Assembly: GCA_020853655.1 (NCBI GenBank)
Contig: JADYYL010000478.1
Location: forward strand, 1-8,406
Origin: Deltaproteobacteria bacterium
GTDB taxonomy: Bacteria > Bdellovibrionota_C > UBA2361 > SZUA-149 > JADYYL01
DNA length: 8,406 nt
Direction: 5' to 3'
Below are positions 1 through 7,623 of this stretch, piece after piece. The position numbers and the translations under genes were made by a program. Below the pieces are notes generated by a model. That model saw only the letters and a list, made by a program, of their open reading frames with translations, was not told the DNA's origin and did no database searches. Every line of letters begins with the position of its first letter. Position 1 is the first letter of the stretch.

Positions 1-281
1 CGCGAGATCGCGCTCTAAGCGGGTTGGTTTTGGGCGGGACTGAACGGCTGAGCGCCCTTCGTGTTCAAGTTCCGAGTCGCAACGATGAGCAGACCAGGCG
101 AAGCATGACGGCTGATTTCTCCGATACGTCGGATGACTGTACAGTCGGGGTTTGGTCTGGTTTGGCGAGCAGATCTTTTTTGCGAGGGTGAGATACCGAG
201 CGACGGTTGAACTCGCACGGCGTGATTTCGTCTCCGAGGCGGAAGGGGACAGCGCAGCAGCATTTTTTTGAGGGATGAGAG
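1..281. other. Leader region upstream of the PP2C gene, no confident gene
   Basis: No convincing gene is visible here. Frame 1 reads five codons (REIAL) and then TAA at 16-18, so the window may begin with the last codons of an upstream plus-strand gene, but five residues cannot identify it. Frame 3 is open from base 3 to a TGA ending at 192 and gives an unremarkable peptide; it could be a gene tail or chance. Visible structures are an inverted repeat CGCGA-GA-TCGCG at 1-12, CCGA/TCGG arms at 121-132, and a perfect palindrome at 135-146. A T-run at 263-269 lies just before the weak ribosome-binding sequence AGGGA (271-275) of the next gene. I could not find a well-spaced sigma70 promoter. Confidence 0.5.
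135..146. promoter_or_regulatory. Perfect 12-bp palindrome, possible regulator site
   Basis: GACTGTACAGTC is a perfect dyad with no spacer, about 135 bp before the PP2C start. It has the form of a binding site for a dimeric regulator, with two CTGT/ACAG half-sites. A 9-base part of it (GTACAGTCG, 139-147) recurs at 7910-7918 in front of ftsB. That it binds a regulator is inference; a perfect 12-mer dyad can also occur by chance in a window of this size. Confidence 0.3.
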
Positions 282-2825
282 TTGGAAGAAGAGGGAGGCT
301 CGATCGAAACGCCGCAACCTCCGCCACGAAAGTATAAATTCTTTCAGGCGGTCGTGAGCGACGTAGGGCTAAAGCGCGAGGAGAACCAAGACTCCTACGG
401 CTACGCCCATACCGATCGCGTGAGCTTTTATATCGTTGCGGACGGGATGGGTGGGGCCAGAGGTGGCGCCACCGCGTCGGCGATCGCCGTGGAAACCGCG
501 CTTCGTTATTCCTTTTCCGAGAACGGGATCATCACTGAAGACTCCCTGCGAGACGCTCTCGAGTATTGCAATCAAGTCATATTCGAGAAAAGTCGCGAAG
601 ACCCAGCCTTGACCGGGATGGGAACGACGATCGTCGCGCTCGCTTTTATGGGCGATCGCGCCATCGTCGCCCACGTGGGTGATTCGCGGATCTACCACAT
701 TCGAGATGGAAAGCTTGAGCAGCTGACGCGCGATCACACGCTCGTGCAAGAACTTGTCGAGTCTGGAGCTATTCGCCCAGAGGACGCTGCGCATCATCCC
801 ATCGCGCATATGCTCACTCGCTCACTTGGACCATCTGCCAGTGTTCAGCCCGAGGTGGCCATCGTTCCATTTCAGGTGCAGCCTGGAGACCAGTTCCTGC
901 TCTGTTCCGACGGAATGTATAACCTCGTGGACGCAGAGGAGATCCGCTCCATCGTTTCGGAACAATCGCCAGACGATGCGGTGCGGGCGTTGCTCGAACT
1001 TGTTCTCGATCGAGGCGCTTCCGACAACACCACCATTCAGCTCATCCGCAGCCACGAACTCGATGACGCGTCGGTTGAGGCGAGTATTCCGGAGCCGAAG
1101 AAGATTCGCGTTGTCACCTCCTCTTTCCTTACGGACGAGTTGCCCCCGGCGGCAGTCCTCGACGAAGACGAAGTGCTTGAGCAGCCACCCGTGGTGGAAT
1201 TGCATGCCGATGATGCCGAATCCGCTCATCACACCGCATCCAATTTTGCGACTCTGCCCGGCGAAGACGACGCCCCCTCAGGGTTTCTCGTTGCCGATGA
1301 AGATCTTCGTTCGGAAACACACGATCCCGAAGCCTCGGAGTTTATTCTTCAGGAAACGAGCGACCAGCCGTCACGTCCCAGTGGCGATGAGATCAATGCG
1401 GAAGTGGAGCATGAGCACGCGGCATATGCGACTCGTCCAGCGTCCGCAAGGAGTCTAGACTCCGAATCGGCGATTTCGCCTGCGGCAACTTCGGTGGCGT
1501 CGTCTATCAACAAGAGTTGGCTCATCGGGGGAGGGCTGCTCTGCGGACTCGTCCTCGCCGTGATCGTTTCGTCCACCAAGCCGGAAGCGCCCGTTCGAGT
1601 GGTGAACGTGCAGCCGAGCGCTGTTCTCACGCCTGCGCCGAGTCTCGAGCCTGCGCCGACGGAATCTGCCTCGTCGTCCCCAGCTGGGGAAACAGCGCCA
1701 TCGCTCGCGACCGTAACACCTGTGCCCGCAGATGTTGTCACTCCCGACGGGGAGGGGGCGGTGAACGGAGCGTGGCCGAAAATTGCTGTGCTCGAGAACG
1801 CGTCCGATGTCGCGCCGACGATAGCACCGACCGTGATGCCTACCGAATCTGCATCACCGGAGCCGACGCCCTATGTGGCCGAGGAAGTCCAGAAGCCAAG
1901 TTCTCTCGATACTTACCGGGACGTGCTGGCTGCCGCTTCTGTGCAGAGCGTCGGCCCAGCGCCCACCGTCAAAGGTGCGGAATCCGGGCGTGTCGCACCG
2001 ATTAACTGGGCGCGTGAGCAGGCCGAGCGGGAATCGCTGGAACCCGAGCAGGGAGCCATTGCCGTTTCCGGTCTCCTCCTCACCGATGATGAAAAGCGCG
2101 ATGCCGCGAAACGGAAGATTGAGCTCAGAGAGTCGATCGCCGATTTGGATCTCAAATTTCTAGCTTTTGATTCGCGAACTCCGGAGGAGATACGGCAGCG
2201 CGAAAGCGAAGTGCAGAACAAGCTCACAGACGCTCGGACCGCATTGGATGAGGTTCGCGCCGAGCACGAAAGCCAGCGAACGCGTTTCGAAGCATTGAAA
2301 GCGAATCGGCTTCGCTTATCGGGGACCAATGTGCCCCGTGTTGCGGCGGAGTATGGACCGAGCGATGGAGCCATTCAGCAACGAATCGACGAATACAATC
2401 TCGTTGCGGGGAAGTATCAACGAGCGCGCGAAGCATGGAACGAGAATCCGCGAGACCTCGCGAAGACTGCGGAGATGAGCGCCCTCGACCGCGAAAAGAA
2501 TGACAAGTTGTCTGCGCTCGAACTTGCCACGCGAACTCGGATCGATCGGGACCTCGAAGCCGTGCGCGCCGAACTCGTGCCGCTCTCGTTGTCGCTCGAA
2601 GATCTGGAACGATTCGTCCAGCGGCTTCACCGCCATATCGGATTTCTGCGGGGAGCAGAGCCGAATATGGACAACAAGAATAACAAGATTCTTCAGCGCA
2701 ATACTGACGAACGACGAAACTTAAACGAAGAGCTAGCCAATGTGACTCGTCGGTTCACCGACTATGCCGAGTCAGAGTATCGGCGACGGCAGCAGGAGAG
2801 CTCGATCGCCCTGGGCCAGGAATAG
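282..2825 (+). CDS. Membrane-anchored PP2C-family Ser/Thr phosphatase with coiled-coil C-terminal region (847 aa)
   Basis: This protein should remove phosphate from Ser/Thr residues using two metal ions. The PP2C domain spans about residues 20-256 and has the family motifs: REENQD (D37), DGMGG (D54, G55), GMGTT (112-116), HVGDSRIY (131-138), LTRDHT (148-153), CSDG (D210) and SDNTT (D248). All expected metal-binding Asp residues are present, so the enzyme is probably active. An acidic linker (257-405) leads to one membrane helix (about 413-431), then a Pro/Ser/Thr-rich stretch (437-555, with PTESAS twice), then a charged, helical, coiled-coil-like region (602-840). Stand-alone bacterial PP2C enzymes are about 240-260 aa, so roughly 590 residues are extra. 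Predicted topology: phosphatase in the cytoplasm, tail outside. An in-frame TGA at 276-278 makes TTG-282 the earliest possible start, with AGGGA six bases upstream; GTG-354 would cut the first strand of the domain. No partner kinase gene is visible. The tail matches no family I recognise. Confidence 0.9.
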   Translation: MEEEGGSIETPQPPPRKYKFFQAVVSDVGLKREENQDSYGYAHTDRVSFYIVADGMGGARGGATASAIAVETALRYSFSENGIITEDSLRDALEYCNQVIFEKSREDPALTGMGTTIVALAFMGDRAIVAHVGDSRIYHIRDGKLEQLTRDHTLVQELVESGAIRPEDAAHHPIAHMLTRSLGPSASVQPEVAIVPFQVQPGDQFLLCSDGMYNLVDAEEIRSIVSEQSPDDAVRALLELVLDRGASDNTTIQLIRSHELDDASVEASIPEPKKIRVVTSSFLTDELPPAAVLDEDEVLEQPPVVELHADDAESAHHTASNFATLPGEDDAPSGFLVADEDLRSETHDPEASEFILQETSDQPSRPSGDEINAEVEHEHAAYATRPASARSLDSESAISPAATSVASSINKSWLIGGGLLCGLVLAVIVSSTKPEAPVRVVNVQPSAVLTPAPSLEPAPTESASSSPAGETAPSLATVTPVPADVVTPDGEGAVNGAWPKIAVLENASDVAPTIAPTVMPTESASPEPTPYVAEEVQKPSSLDTYRDVLAAASVQSVGPAPTVKGAESGRVAPINWAREQAERESLEPEQGAIAVSGLLLTDDEKRDAAKRKIELRESIADLDLKFLAFDSRTPEEIRQRESEVQNKLTDARTALDEVRAEHESQRTRFEALKANRLRLSGTNVPRVAAEYGPSDGAIQQRIDEYNLVAGKYQRAREAWNENPRDLAKTAEMSALDREKNDKLSALELATRTRIDRDLEAVRAELVPLSLSLEDLERFVQRLHRHIGFLRGAEPNMDNKNNKILQRNTDERRNLNEELANVTRRFTDYAESEYRRRQQESSIALGQE

Positions 2826-2844
2826 CGCTGCCGGCAACTCAGCG
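2826..2844 (+). terminator. Weak hairpin after the PP2C gene
   Basis: CGCTG (2826-2830) pairs with CAGCG (2840-2844) across a 9-base loop directly after the PP2C stop codon, followed by ATTTCC. The stem is short and there is no true U-run, so it is at best a weak terminator. The 111-bp gap to purH suggests that purH has its own promoter, but I found only a poor candidate (TACTAT at 2883-2888 with no good -35). Confidence 0.2.
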
Positions 2845-2936
2845 ATTTCCCTCCGCCGCTTCTTTTCCCCTGACTTTCACGCTACTATCTTGCTCCGTCA
2901 AATCCGAGCCATAACACGGTCGGTCATAGGAGCGTC

Positions 2937-4556
2937 ATGACTCAACTCGAACAATCCCAACGGTATGCGCTGGTTAGCGTGTACGATAAGAAAGGCCTCG
3001 ATCCTCTCGTCGAGTTCTTCAAGAAGCAAGGCGTGCGCATTCTCTCGTCCGGGGGAACTGCTACGTATCTCACCGGGAAGGGATATCCGGTAACGTCGAT
3101 TACAGATTACACCCAGTCGCCTGAGATCCTCGATGGTCGCGTGAAGACTCTGCATCCGCGCGTTCACGGTGGCATCCTGGCGCGTCGGAACAATCCCCGG
3201 GACATGGAGGAACTCGCTTCCATCGGTGCGGGGCTGATCGATTACGTGGTCGTGAATCTCTACCCGTTTCGGGAGAAGCTCCGCGAGATCGAACAATCCC
3301 GCCAGGTGAACCACGGTTCCTTGATCGAGCTCATCGACATCGGTGGGCCGACTTTGGTCCGTGCTGCTGCGAAGAACTTCGAGCATGTGGTGGTGCTTTC
3401 CGACCCCGCTGACTACGCAACTGTGATGAGTGAAGTCGAGTCCTCAGGAACGGTGTCCCTCGCGACCCGACGGCGGCTAGCGGAGAAAGTATTCTTTACG
3501 ATAGCGCAGTATGACAGCGCCGTGAGCCGTCACTTCTCGCTCGAGGAACGTTGGCTGAACGAGAGCGGAGAACCGTTGCAACTCGCCCCAGTGGAATCGT
3601 TCGTGCTCCGCCGCTCGGAGTCATTGCGCTACGGAGAGAATCCGCATCAGCGTGCCGCAATCTACGACCGCCCCGCACTCGGGGAGGCAAAAATGTGGAC
3701 ACAGCTCCAAGGAAAGGAGCTGTCGTATAACAACCTGCTCGATCTTCAGGCGGCCATTCTCCTGTTGCTCGAACTCCAAGTGGCATTTCAGGACCGACAT
3801 TCCGCCGCGATCATGAAGCACCTCAACCCTTGCGGTGCCGCATGCCGGGCGACCCCGCTCGAGGCGTTTCGAGCTGCGCGAGAGTGCGATCCGGTCAGCG
3901 CGTTCGGTGGCATTGTCGCACTTTCCGGCGTCCTCGAAGAGGAGTTGGCGGGAGTTATTCTTGAGGGTTTCGTGGAGGTCGTGATCGCGGAACAGATCAC
4001 CGATGCGGCGCAGAAAGTCTTCGCGTCGAAGAAGAATGTTCGACTCATCCGTGCCGACTACCCGAAGCTGCTTGAGTACATCTCGCGAGAACCGATCTGC
4101 GTCCGCGACATTTTCAATCAGTACATCGTGCAGACGTTCGATTTTCAAACCGCATCCGTCCGCGAAGCTGCGTTCGTGACTGGAGGGCGTCCTTCGACAT
4201 CGGAGTTGGAAGACCTCGAGTTTGCGTGGCGAGTATCGAAGCATGTGAAATCGAACGCCATCGTTCTCTCGAAAGGGTTGCAGGCCATCGGCGTGGGGGC
4301 CGGACAGATGAGTCGAGTGGATTCCGCTCGCCTTTCCCTGGAGCGTGCCAAGGTCAACGGATTTTCGCCTGAGGGCGCCGTCGCTGCCTCCGACGCGTTC
4401 TTGCCATTCTCGGACACACTCGAGGTATTGAACGATGGAGGCGTGGTCGCCCTCGTTCAGCCCGGCGGATCGATCAAGGACGAAGACGTGAAGAAGGTCG
4501 CCGACCAACGTGGAATGCGAATGGTCTTCACTGGGGAACGACACTTCCGACATTAA
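2937..4556 (+). CDS. purH: Bifunctional phosphoribosylaminoimidazolecarboxamide formyltransferase / IMP cyclohydrolase
   Basis: PurH carries out the last two steps of de novo purine synthesis in the cytoplasm: formylation of AICAR using 10-formyl-tetrahydrofolate, then ring closure to IMP. The N-terminal cyclohydrolase domain (about 1-150) shows SSGGTATYL (37-45), LDGRVKTLHPRVHGG (65-79) and DIGGPTLVRAAAKN. The transformylase domain shows RYGENPHQ (231-238), GKELSYNN, the catalytic KHLNPCG (294-300, with K294 and H295), SAFGGIVA, GVGAGQMSRVDS, SDAFLPF, QPGGS and the usual end FTGERHFRH. At 539 aa it is slightly longer than the common 510-530 and appears complete. ATG-2937 is supported by AGGAG at 2928-2932, four bases upstream. 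The stop is 21 bp before the chosen purD start, so the two genes are very likely co-transcribed. No purine riboswitch or recognisable PurR site was seen upstream. Confidence 0.98.
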   Translation: MTQLEQSQRYALVSVYDKKGLDPLVEFFKKQGVRILSSGGTATYLTGKGYPVTSITDYTQSPEILDGRVKTLHPRVHGGILARRNNPRDMEELASIGAGLIDYVVVNLYPFREKLREIEQSRQVNHGSLIELIDIGGPTLVRAAAKNFEHVVVLSDPADYATVMSEVESSGTVSLATRRRLAEKVFFTIAQYDSAVSRHFSLEERWLNESGEPLQLAPVESFVLRRSESLRYGENPHQRAAIYDRPALGEAKMWTQLQGKELSYNNLLDLQAAILLLLELQVAFQDRHSAAIMKHLNPCGAACRATPLEAFRAARECDPVSAFGGIVALSGVLEEELAGVILEGFVEVVIAEQITDAAQKVFASKKNVRLIRADYPKLLEYISREPICVRDIFNQYIVQTFDFQTASVREAAFVTGGRPSTSELEDLEFAWRVSKHVKSNAIVLSKGLQAIGVGAGQMSRVDSARLSLERAKVNGFSPEGAVAASDAFLPFSDTLEVLNDGGVVALVQPGGSIKDEDVKKVADQRGMRMVFTGERHFRH

Positions 4557-4560
4557 TCGC

Positions 4561-4569
4561 AGGAGAGGG
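4561..4569 (+). promoter_or_regulatory. Ribosome-binding site that decides the purD start
   Basis: AGGAGAGGG lies between the purH stop and purD. It is 8 bases before ATG-4578, a normal spacing. The alternative GTG at 4569-4571 overlaps its end and would leave only 3 bases after AGGAG. This favours ATG-4578, which also gives the typical PurD start MRVLVVGSGGREHA. Confidence 0.7.
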
Positions 4570-4577
4570 TGAAGCGC

Positions 4578-5840
4578 ATGAGAGTGCTTGTCGTTGGATC
4601 CGGTGGCCGCGAACACGCGCTGTGCTGGAAGTTGAAGGAGAGTCCGTTGGTCACGGCGCTCTTCTGCGCGCCCGGAAATGCGGGGACCCGTGACGTTGCA
4701 TTCAATGTCGACATCCCTGTTACGAACGTTGGCGCACTTGCACTCTGGGCGGTCGAGAATCAGATCGATTTGACCGTTGTCGGACCCGAAGACCCGCTCT
4801 CGCGGGGTATCGCGAACGTTTTCGAAGAGCACGGCCTGCGCATCGTCGGTCCGGTCAAAGAAGCCGCACTGCTCGAATCTTCGAAAAGCTTTGCGAAAGA
4901 GATCATGCTCAAGTGCGGCGTTAGCACTCCTGCCGGCGCGGTCTTTACTGACCACGCGGCGGCGAAGGCCTACGTTCTCGAGCACGGCGCGCCGATTGTC
5001 GTCAAGGCTGACGGACTGTGCGCCGGGAAAGGTGTCGTTGTTGCAGAGACGGTTGATGAGGCTGTCGCCGCGCTGGACGAGTTCATGCTGCAGGAACGTT
5101 TCGGTTCGTCCGGAGCCACCGTCGTTCTCGAAGAGCGAATCGTTGGTGAAGAGGCGTCAGTTATCGTGCTAGTCGATGGTGAAACAATCCTCCCACTCGT
5201 GGTGAGCCAAGATTACAAGCGGCTGAAGGATAACGGACTTGGCCCCAACACTGGGGGAATGGGCGCGATCTCGCCGACCCCCGTACTCGGCGAGAAGCGT
5301 CTCGAAACGCTCGTCGGTGAGATCTTTGGGCCTGTGGTTGCGGAGTTGCGATCACGTGGGATCCGATATCGCGGATTCCTCTACGCCGGCGTGATCGTCG
5401 ATCGCGAAGGTGTCGTCCGCGTTCTGGAATTCAATTGTCGTCTCGGCGATCCGGAGACCGAAGTGATTTTGATGCGGCTCAAGAGCGATCTGGTGGAGGC
5501 GCTCGATGCGCTCTCTCGCGGTCGACTGAAGTCAATCGAGTTGCACTGGAAAACAGAAGCTGCTGCGTGTGTTGTGCTCGCCTCTGGCGGTTACCCGGGC
5601 GAGGTGGATGACGGGAAGATGATCTCCGGCCTGTTTCCCCCTGAGCCAGGACTCGTCGTCTTTCACGCGGGAACAGTCCCCGAAGGCGAACTGGCCAAGA
5701 CGAAGGGCGGCCGTGTTCTCACGGTTTCTGCTCTTGGCGATACGCTGAACCAGGCTGTCCGCCGCGCATACGAAGGCGTGCAGCGGATCTCCTTCGATGG
5801 GATGCAATACCGAGGGGATATCGGCGGCGGACGCTGGTAG
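4578..5840 (+). CDS. purD: Phosphoribosylamine--glycine ligase (GAR synthetase)
   Basis: PurD joins glycine to 5-phosphoribosylamine with ATP, the second step of purine synthesis, in the cytoplasm. The protein (420 aa from ATG-4578, the normal family length) begins with VVGSGGREHA (5-14), followed by VVGPEDPL, the ATP-grasp segment VVKADGLCAGKGVVVA, the glycine-site signature GPNTGGMGA (222-230) and EFNCRLGDPE (284-293) with its metal-binding Glu/Asn. The C-terminal domain has AACVVLASGGYPG and TKGGRVLTVSALG. The start was moved from an in-frame GTG at 4569 to the ATG on ribosome-site spacing and family alignment. It follows purH closely and ends in a hairpin shared with the convergent tyrS. 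Nothing looks damaged. Confidence 0.97.
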   Translation: MRVLVVGSGGREHALCWKLKESPLVTALFCAPGNAGTRDVAFNVDIPVTNVGALALWAVENQIDLTVVGPEDPLSRGIANVFEEHGLRIVGPVKEAALLESSKSFAKEIMLKCGVSTPAGAVFTDHAAAKAYVLEHGAPIVVKADGLCAGKGVVVAETVDEAVAALDEFMLQERFGSSGATVVLEERIVGEEASVIVLVDGETILPLVVSQDYKRLKDNGLGPNTGGMGAISPTPVLGEKRLETLVGEIFGPVVAELRSRGIRYRGFLYAGVIVDREGVVRVLEFNCRLGDPETEVILMRLKSDLVEALDALSRGRLKSIELHWKTEAAACVVLASGGYPGEVDDGKMISGLFPPEPGLVVFHAGTVPEGELAKTKGGRVLTVSALGDTLNQAVRRAYEGVQRISFDGMQYRGDIGGGRW

Positions 5841-5849
5841 CGCGTCCGC
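5827..5849. terminator. Hairpin across the purD stop, likely two-way terminator for purD and tyrS
   Basis: GCGGACGC (5827-5834) and GCGTCCGC (5842-5849) form a perfect 8-bp GC-rich stem with a 7-base loop that contains the purD TAG. It fills most of the 25-bp space between two convergent genes. Neither strand has a U-run after it, so it is not a classic intrinsic terminator. It may block or slow RNA polymerase, or protect 3' ends, for both transcripts. Confidence 0.45.
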
Positions 5850-5865
5850 GTCCCTGACGAACGAT

Positions 5866-7149
5866 CTATGCTCGGTTCACGAGGAAGTAGTTCTTCTTTC
5901 CGCTGCGCAAAATCAGCAGCGAACCATCAAGGAAATCTTTTTCTTCGACCGTCTGCTGCGCGCCTGTCGCTCGGATGTTGTTGAGATAGACGCCGCCACC
6001 CTCGATCAGTCGCTTCGCGCCACCTTTTGAATCGGTTGCTCCGGCTTTGACGAGCAGCTCCACTAGATTCGGGAGCGCCTCGCTTTTCGGCAGATCGACG
6101 GAGGGGACGTCGCCGAAGATCTCGAGTAACGTTCCCCGATCGAGTCCCGTAACATCACCACCGAAAAGCACGGAGCTGGCGCGTTCGGCCTTCTCTGCTT
6201 CCGTCGCGCTATGAATCCACGTTGTTACTTCACGAGCGAGTGCTCGCTGTGCGCCACGCTCCTCAGGCTTGGCAACGAGATTCGCTTCGAGCGCGGCTAT
6301 CTGCTCGAGCGGAAGCATCGTGAAGACTTTGAGGAGTCGGACGACGTCATCGTCTCGAGTGTTCAGAAAGTACTGGTAGAACTTATACGGTGAGGTCCGT
6401 TGAGGATCGAGCCACACGGCACCGGCTTCTGTCTTCCCGAACTTCGTCCCCGCGGAAGACAGCAGGAGCGGGATCGAGAGTCCGTAGGCGGGGGGCGAGC
6501 CTTCCGGAGATTTCCGGCGGATCAGATCGATCCCGAGCGTGATGTTTCCCCACTGATCAGAGCCCCCGAGTTGAAGGCGGCAGCCTTTCGCGGTGTAGAG
6601 GTGATAAAAGTCGTAGGACTGGAGCAGCATGTAGCTGAACTCCGTGTAACTAATGCCTTGCTCACGATTCTCGAGTCGCGTCCGAACCGAATCCTTGGCG
6701 AGCATCGCGTTGACGGTCACGTGCTTCCCCACATCGCGGAGATACTCGACCATCGAAAGCTTCGAAAGCCATTCGCCGTTCTCCACCACCTGCACAGGGT
6801 TATTGGCCGTGCTCGGAAGGAGCTTTCCGAGTTGAGCGGAAAGCCCGCGTTTGTATTGTGCGATCAGACTCTCGTCGAGAAGTTTACGCTCTTCGCTTTT
6901 GCCCGAAGGATCGCCAATCATTCCGGTCACTGACCCAAGGACGACGATCGGCCGATGTCCGCAATGCTGGAGCCAGCGTAACACAACGACCGGTAACAGA
7001 TGACCCACGTGAAGGCTGTCTGCCGTGGGATCGAATCCACAGTACGCGGTGACCGGCTCACTCGCGAATAGTGCTGCAAGCTCCGCCCGGTTCGAACAAT
7101 CTTGCATCAACGAGCGTTGTTCGAGGATGTCGAGAATCGGTGAGGTCAT
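5866..7149 (-). CDS. tyrS: Tyrosyl-tRNA synthetase
   Basis: TyrS attaches tyrosine to tRNA-Tyr using ATP, in the cytoplasm. It is a class I synthetase: the HIGH motif is HVGH (47-50) after YCGFDPT (36-42), the tyrosine-site segments QSYDFYHLY and GGSDQWGN are present, and the KMSKS loop is KFGKT (236-240), as in the E. coli enzyme. The last ~70 residues form an S4-type RNA-binding domain (KGGAKRLIEGGGVYLN). At 427 aa the length is normal. The frame stays open 48 codons further upstream (to 7293), but that stretch is the dciA coding sequence read in another frame. ATG-7149 overlaps the dciA stop as ATGA and starts with a sensible family sequence. It is the last gene of the ftsB-dciA-tyrS set; translation is probably coupled, with only a weak AAGAAG ten bases upstream. 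Confidence 0.97.
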   Translation of the reverse strand: MTSPILDILEQRSLMQDCSNRAELAALFASEPVTAYCGFDPTADSLHVGHLLPVVVLRWLQHCGHRPIVVLGSVTGMIGDPSGKSEERKLLDESLIAQYKRGLSAQLGKLLPSTANNPVQVVENGEWLSKLSMVEYLRDVGKHVTVNAMLAKDSVRTRLENREQGISYTEFSYMLLQSYDFYHLYTAKGCRLQLGGSDQWGNITLGIDLIRRKSPEGSPPAYGLSIPLLLSSAGTKFGKTEAGAVWLDPQRTSPYKFYQYFLNTRDDDVVRLLKVFTMLPLEQIAALEANLVAKPEERGAQRALAREVTTWIHSATEAEKAERASSVLFGGDVTGLDRGTLLEIFGDVPSVDLPKSEALPNLVELLVKAGATDSKGGAKRLIEGGGVYLNNIRATGAQQTVEEKDFLDGSLLILRSGKKNYFLVNRA

Positions 7150-7511
7150 CGTTTCGGTTCTTCTTGATTCTGGCGCATCGCTTTCCTTGGGTCCCCAGAT
7201 AGGAAGCGAAGCTCGTTGATCGTGCTGTCCGGCGAAGCGACTCGAATTTTCTCGAGCAGCGCTTCTTTCTGCAGAGCGAGCTCCTGAAGCCACGCGGAAT
7301 CGAAAACTCGAACGACGAGCGTCGTGCGACGCTGAAGCTTCTCAGGTTCGGTAACGCCGGCGACCTCCTCTCCAACGATCGCCTTCCAATTTCGGAAGAC
7401 GTCGAAGTCGTTTCTCCGCGCCCCGATTCCCGTGTGGCGGAGTCCGTGCTGCAAGGCGGAGTCGAGGATATCGCCAATCTGTTTTGGCTGGCGTCGACCG
7501 CGAAAGACCAT
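7146..7511 (-). CDS. dciA: DUF721 / DciA-like protein, probable replicative helicase loader
   Basis: The 121-aa protein matches the DUF721 pattern: a conserved Trp plus Val-Gly (NWKAIVGEEVAGVTEP, W42), a beta segment TTLVVRVFDSAWLQEL (W74) and a following helix ALLEKI. DUF721 proteins include DciA, which helps place the replicative helicase DnaB in bacteria without DnaC or DnaI loaders. Family membership is read from these motifs; the helicase role here is by analogy. ATG-7511 has GGGAG (7524-7520) eight bases upstream. The gene sits 112 bp after ftsB and overlaps tyrS by 4 bp. The basic N-terminus (RGRRQPK) and the hydrophilic tail (QNQEEPKR) fit a short nucleic-acid-associated protein. A GC-rich inverted repeat reaches into its ribosome-binding site. 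Confidence 0.85.
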   Translation of the reverse strand: MVFRGRRQPKQIGDILDSALQHGLRHTGIGARRNDFDVFRNWKAIVGEEVAGVTEPEKLQRRTTLVVRVFDSAWLQELALQKEALLEKIRVASPDSTINELRFLSGDPRKAMRQNQEEPKR

Positions 7512-7522
7512 GGAAACATCTC

Positions 7523-7536
7523 CCGGCCAAGGCCGG
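7523..7536 (-). repeat. Inverted repeat overlapping the dciA ribosome-binding site
   Basis: CCGGCC-AA-GGCCGG is a perfect 6-bp inverted repeat with a 2-base centre; in RNA it could fold as a 5-bp stem with a 4-base loop. Its 3' arm in the dciA message contains the first bases of GGGAG. It could limit dciA translation or act as RNA structure in the ftsB-dciA gap. Function is inferred. Confidence 0.35.
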
Positions 7537-7623
7537 CGTTGGGGGCTATCAGCGCTCTGTCGGAGGGCAGATCGACACGAGTGGGACGAGACCCTTCCTT
7601 GCGATGCTGGCCGTCAGAGTGGC

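Noticed and set aside
15..317. Minus-strand 100-codon frame at the left edge
   Set aside because: It overlaps the phosphatase start, has a skewed Arg/Ser/Pro composition and no recognisable motif.
4569..4577. GTG start for purD
   Set aside because: It overlaps the ribosome-binding sequence and adds three residues that the family does not normally have; ATG-4578 fits better.
3621..4985. Long antisense open frame (454 codons) across purH and purD
   Set aside because: It lies opposite two certain genes, has no family-like motifs, and is a typical shadow in G+C-rich DNA.
6430..6444. KFGKT instead of KMSKS in TyrS as an unusual active site
   Set aside because: KFGKT is the normal form in E. coli-type TyrS, so it is not a defect or novelty.
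6400..6933. Plus-strand 177-codon frame inside tyrS
   Set aside because: It is antisense to a complete tyrosyl-tRNA synthetase and carries no independent evidence.
7150..7293. 48-residue N-terminal extension of TyrS
   Set aside because: It lies entirely within dciA coding sequence, has a low-complexity Ser/Arg composition, and known TyrS proteins start near ATG-7149.
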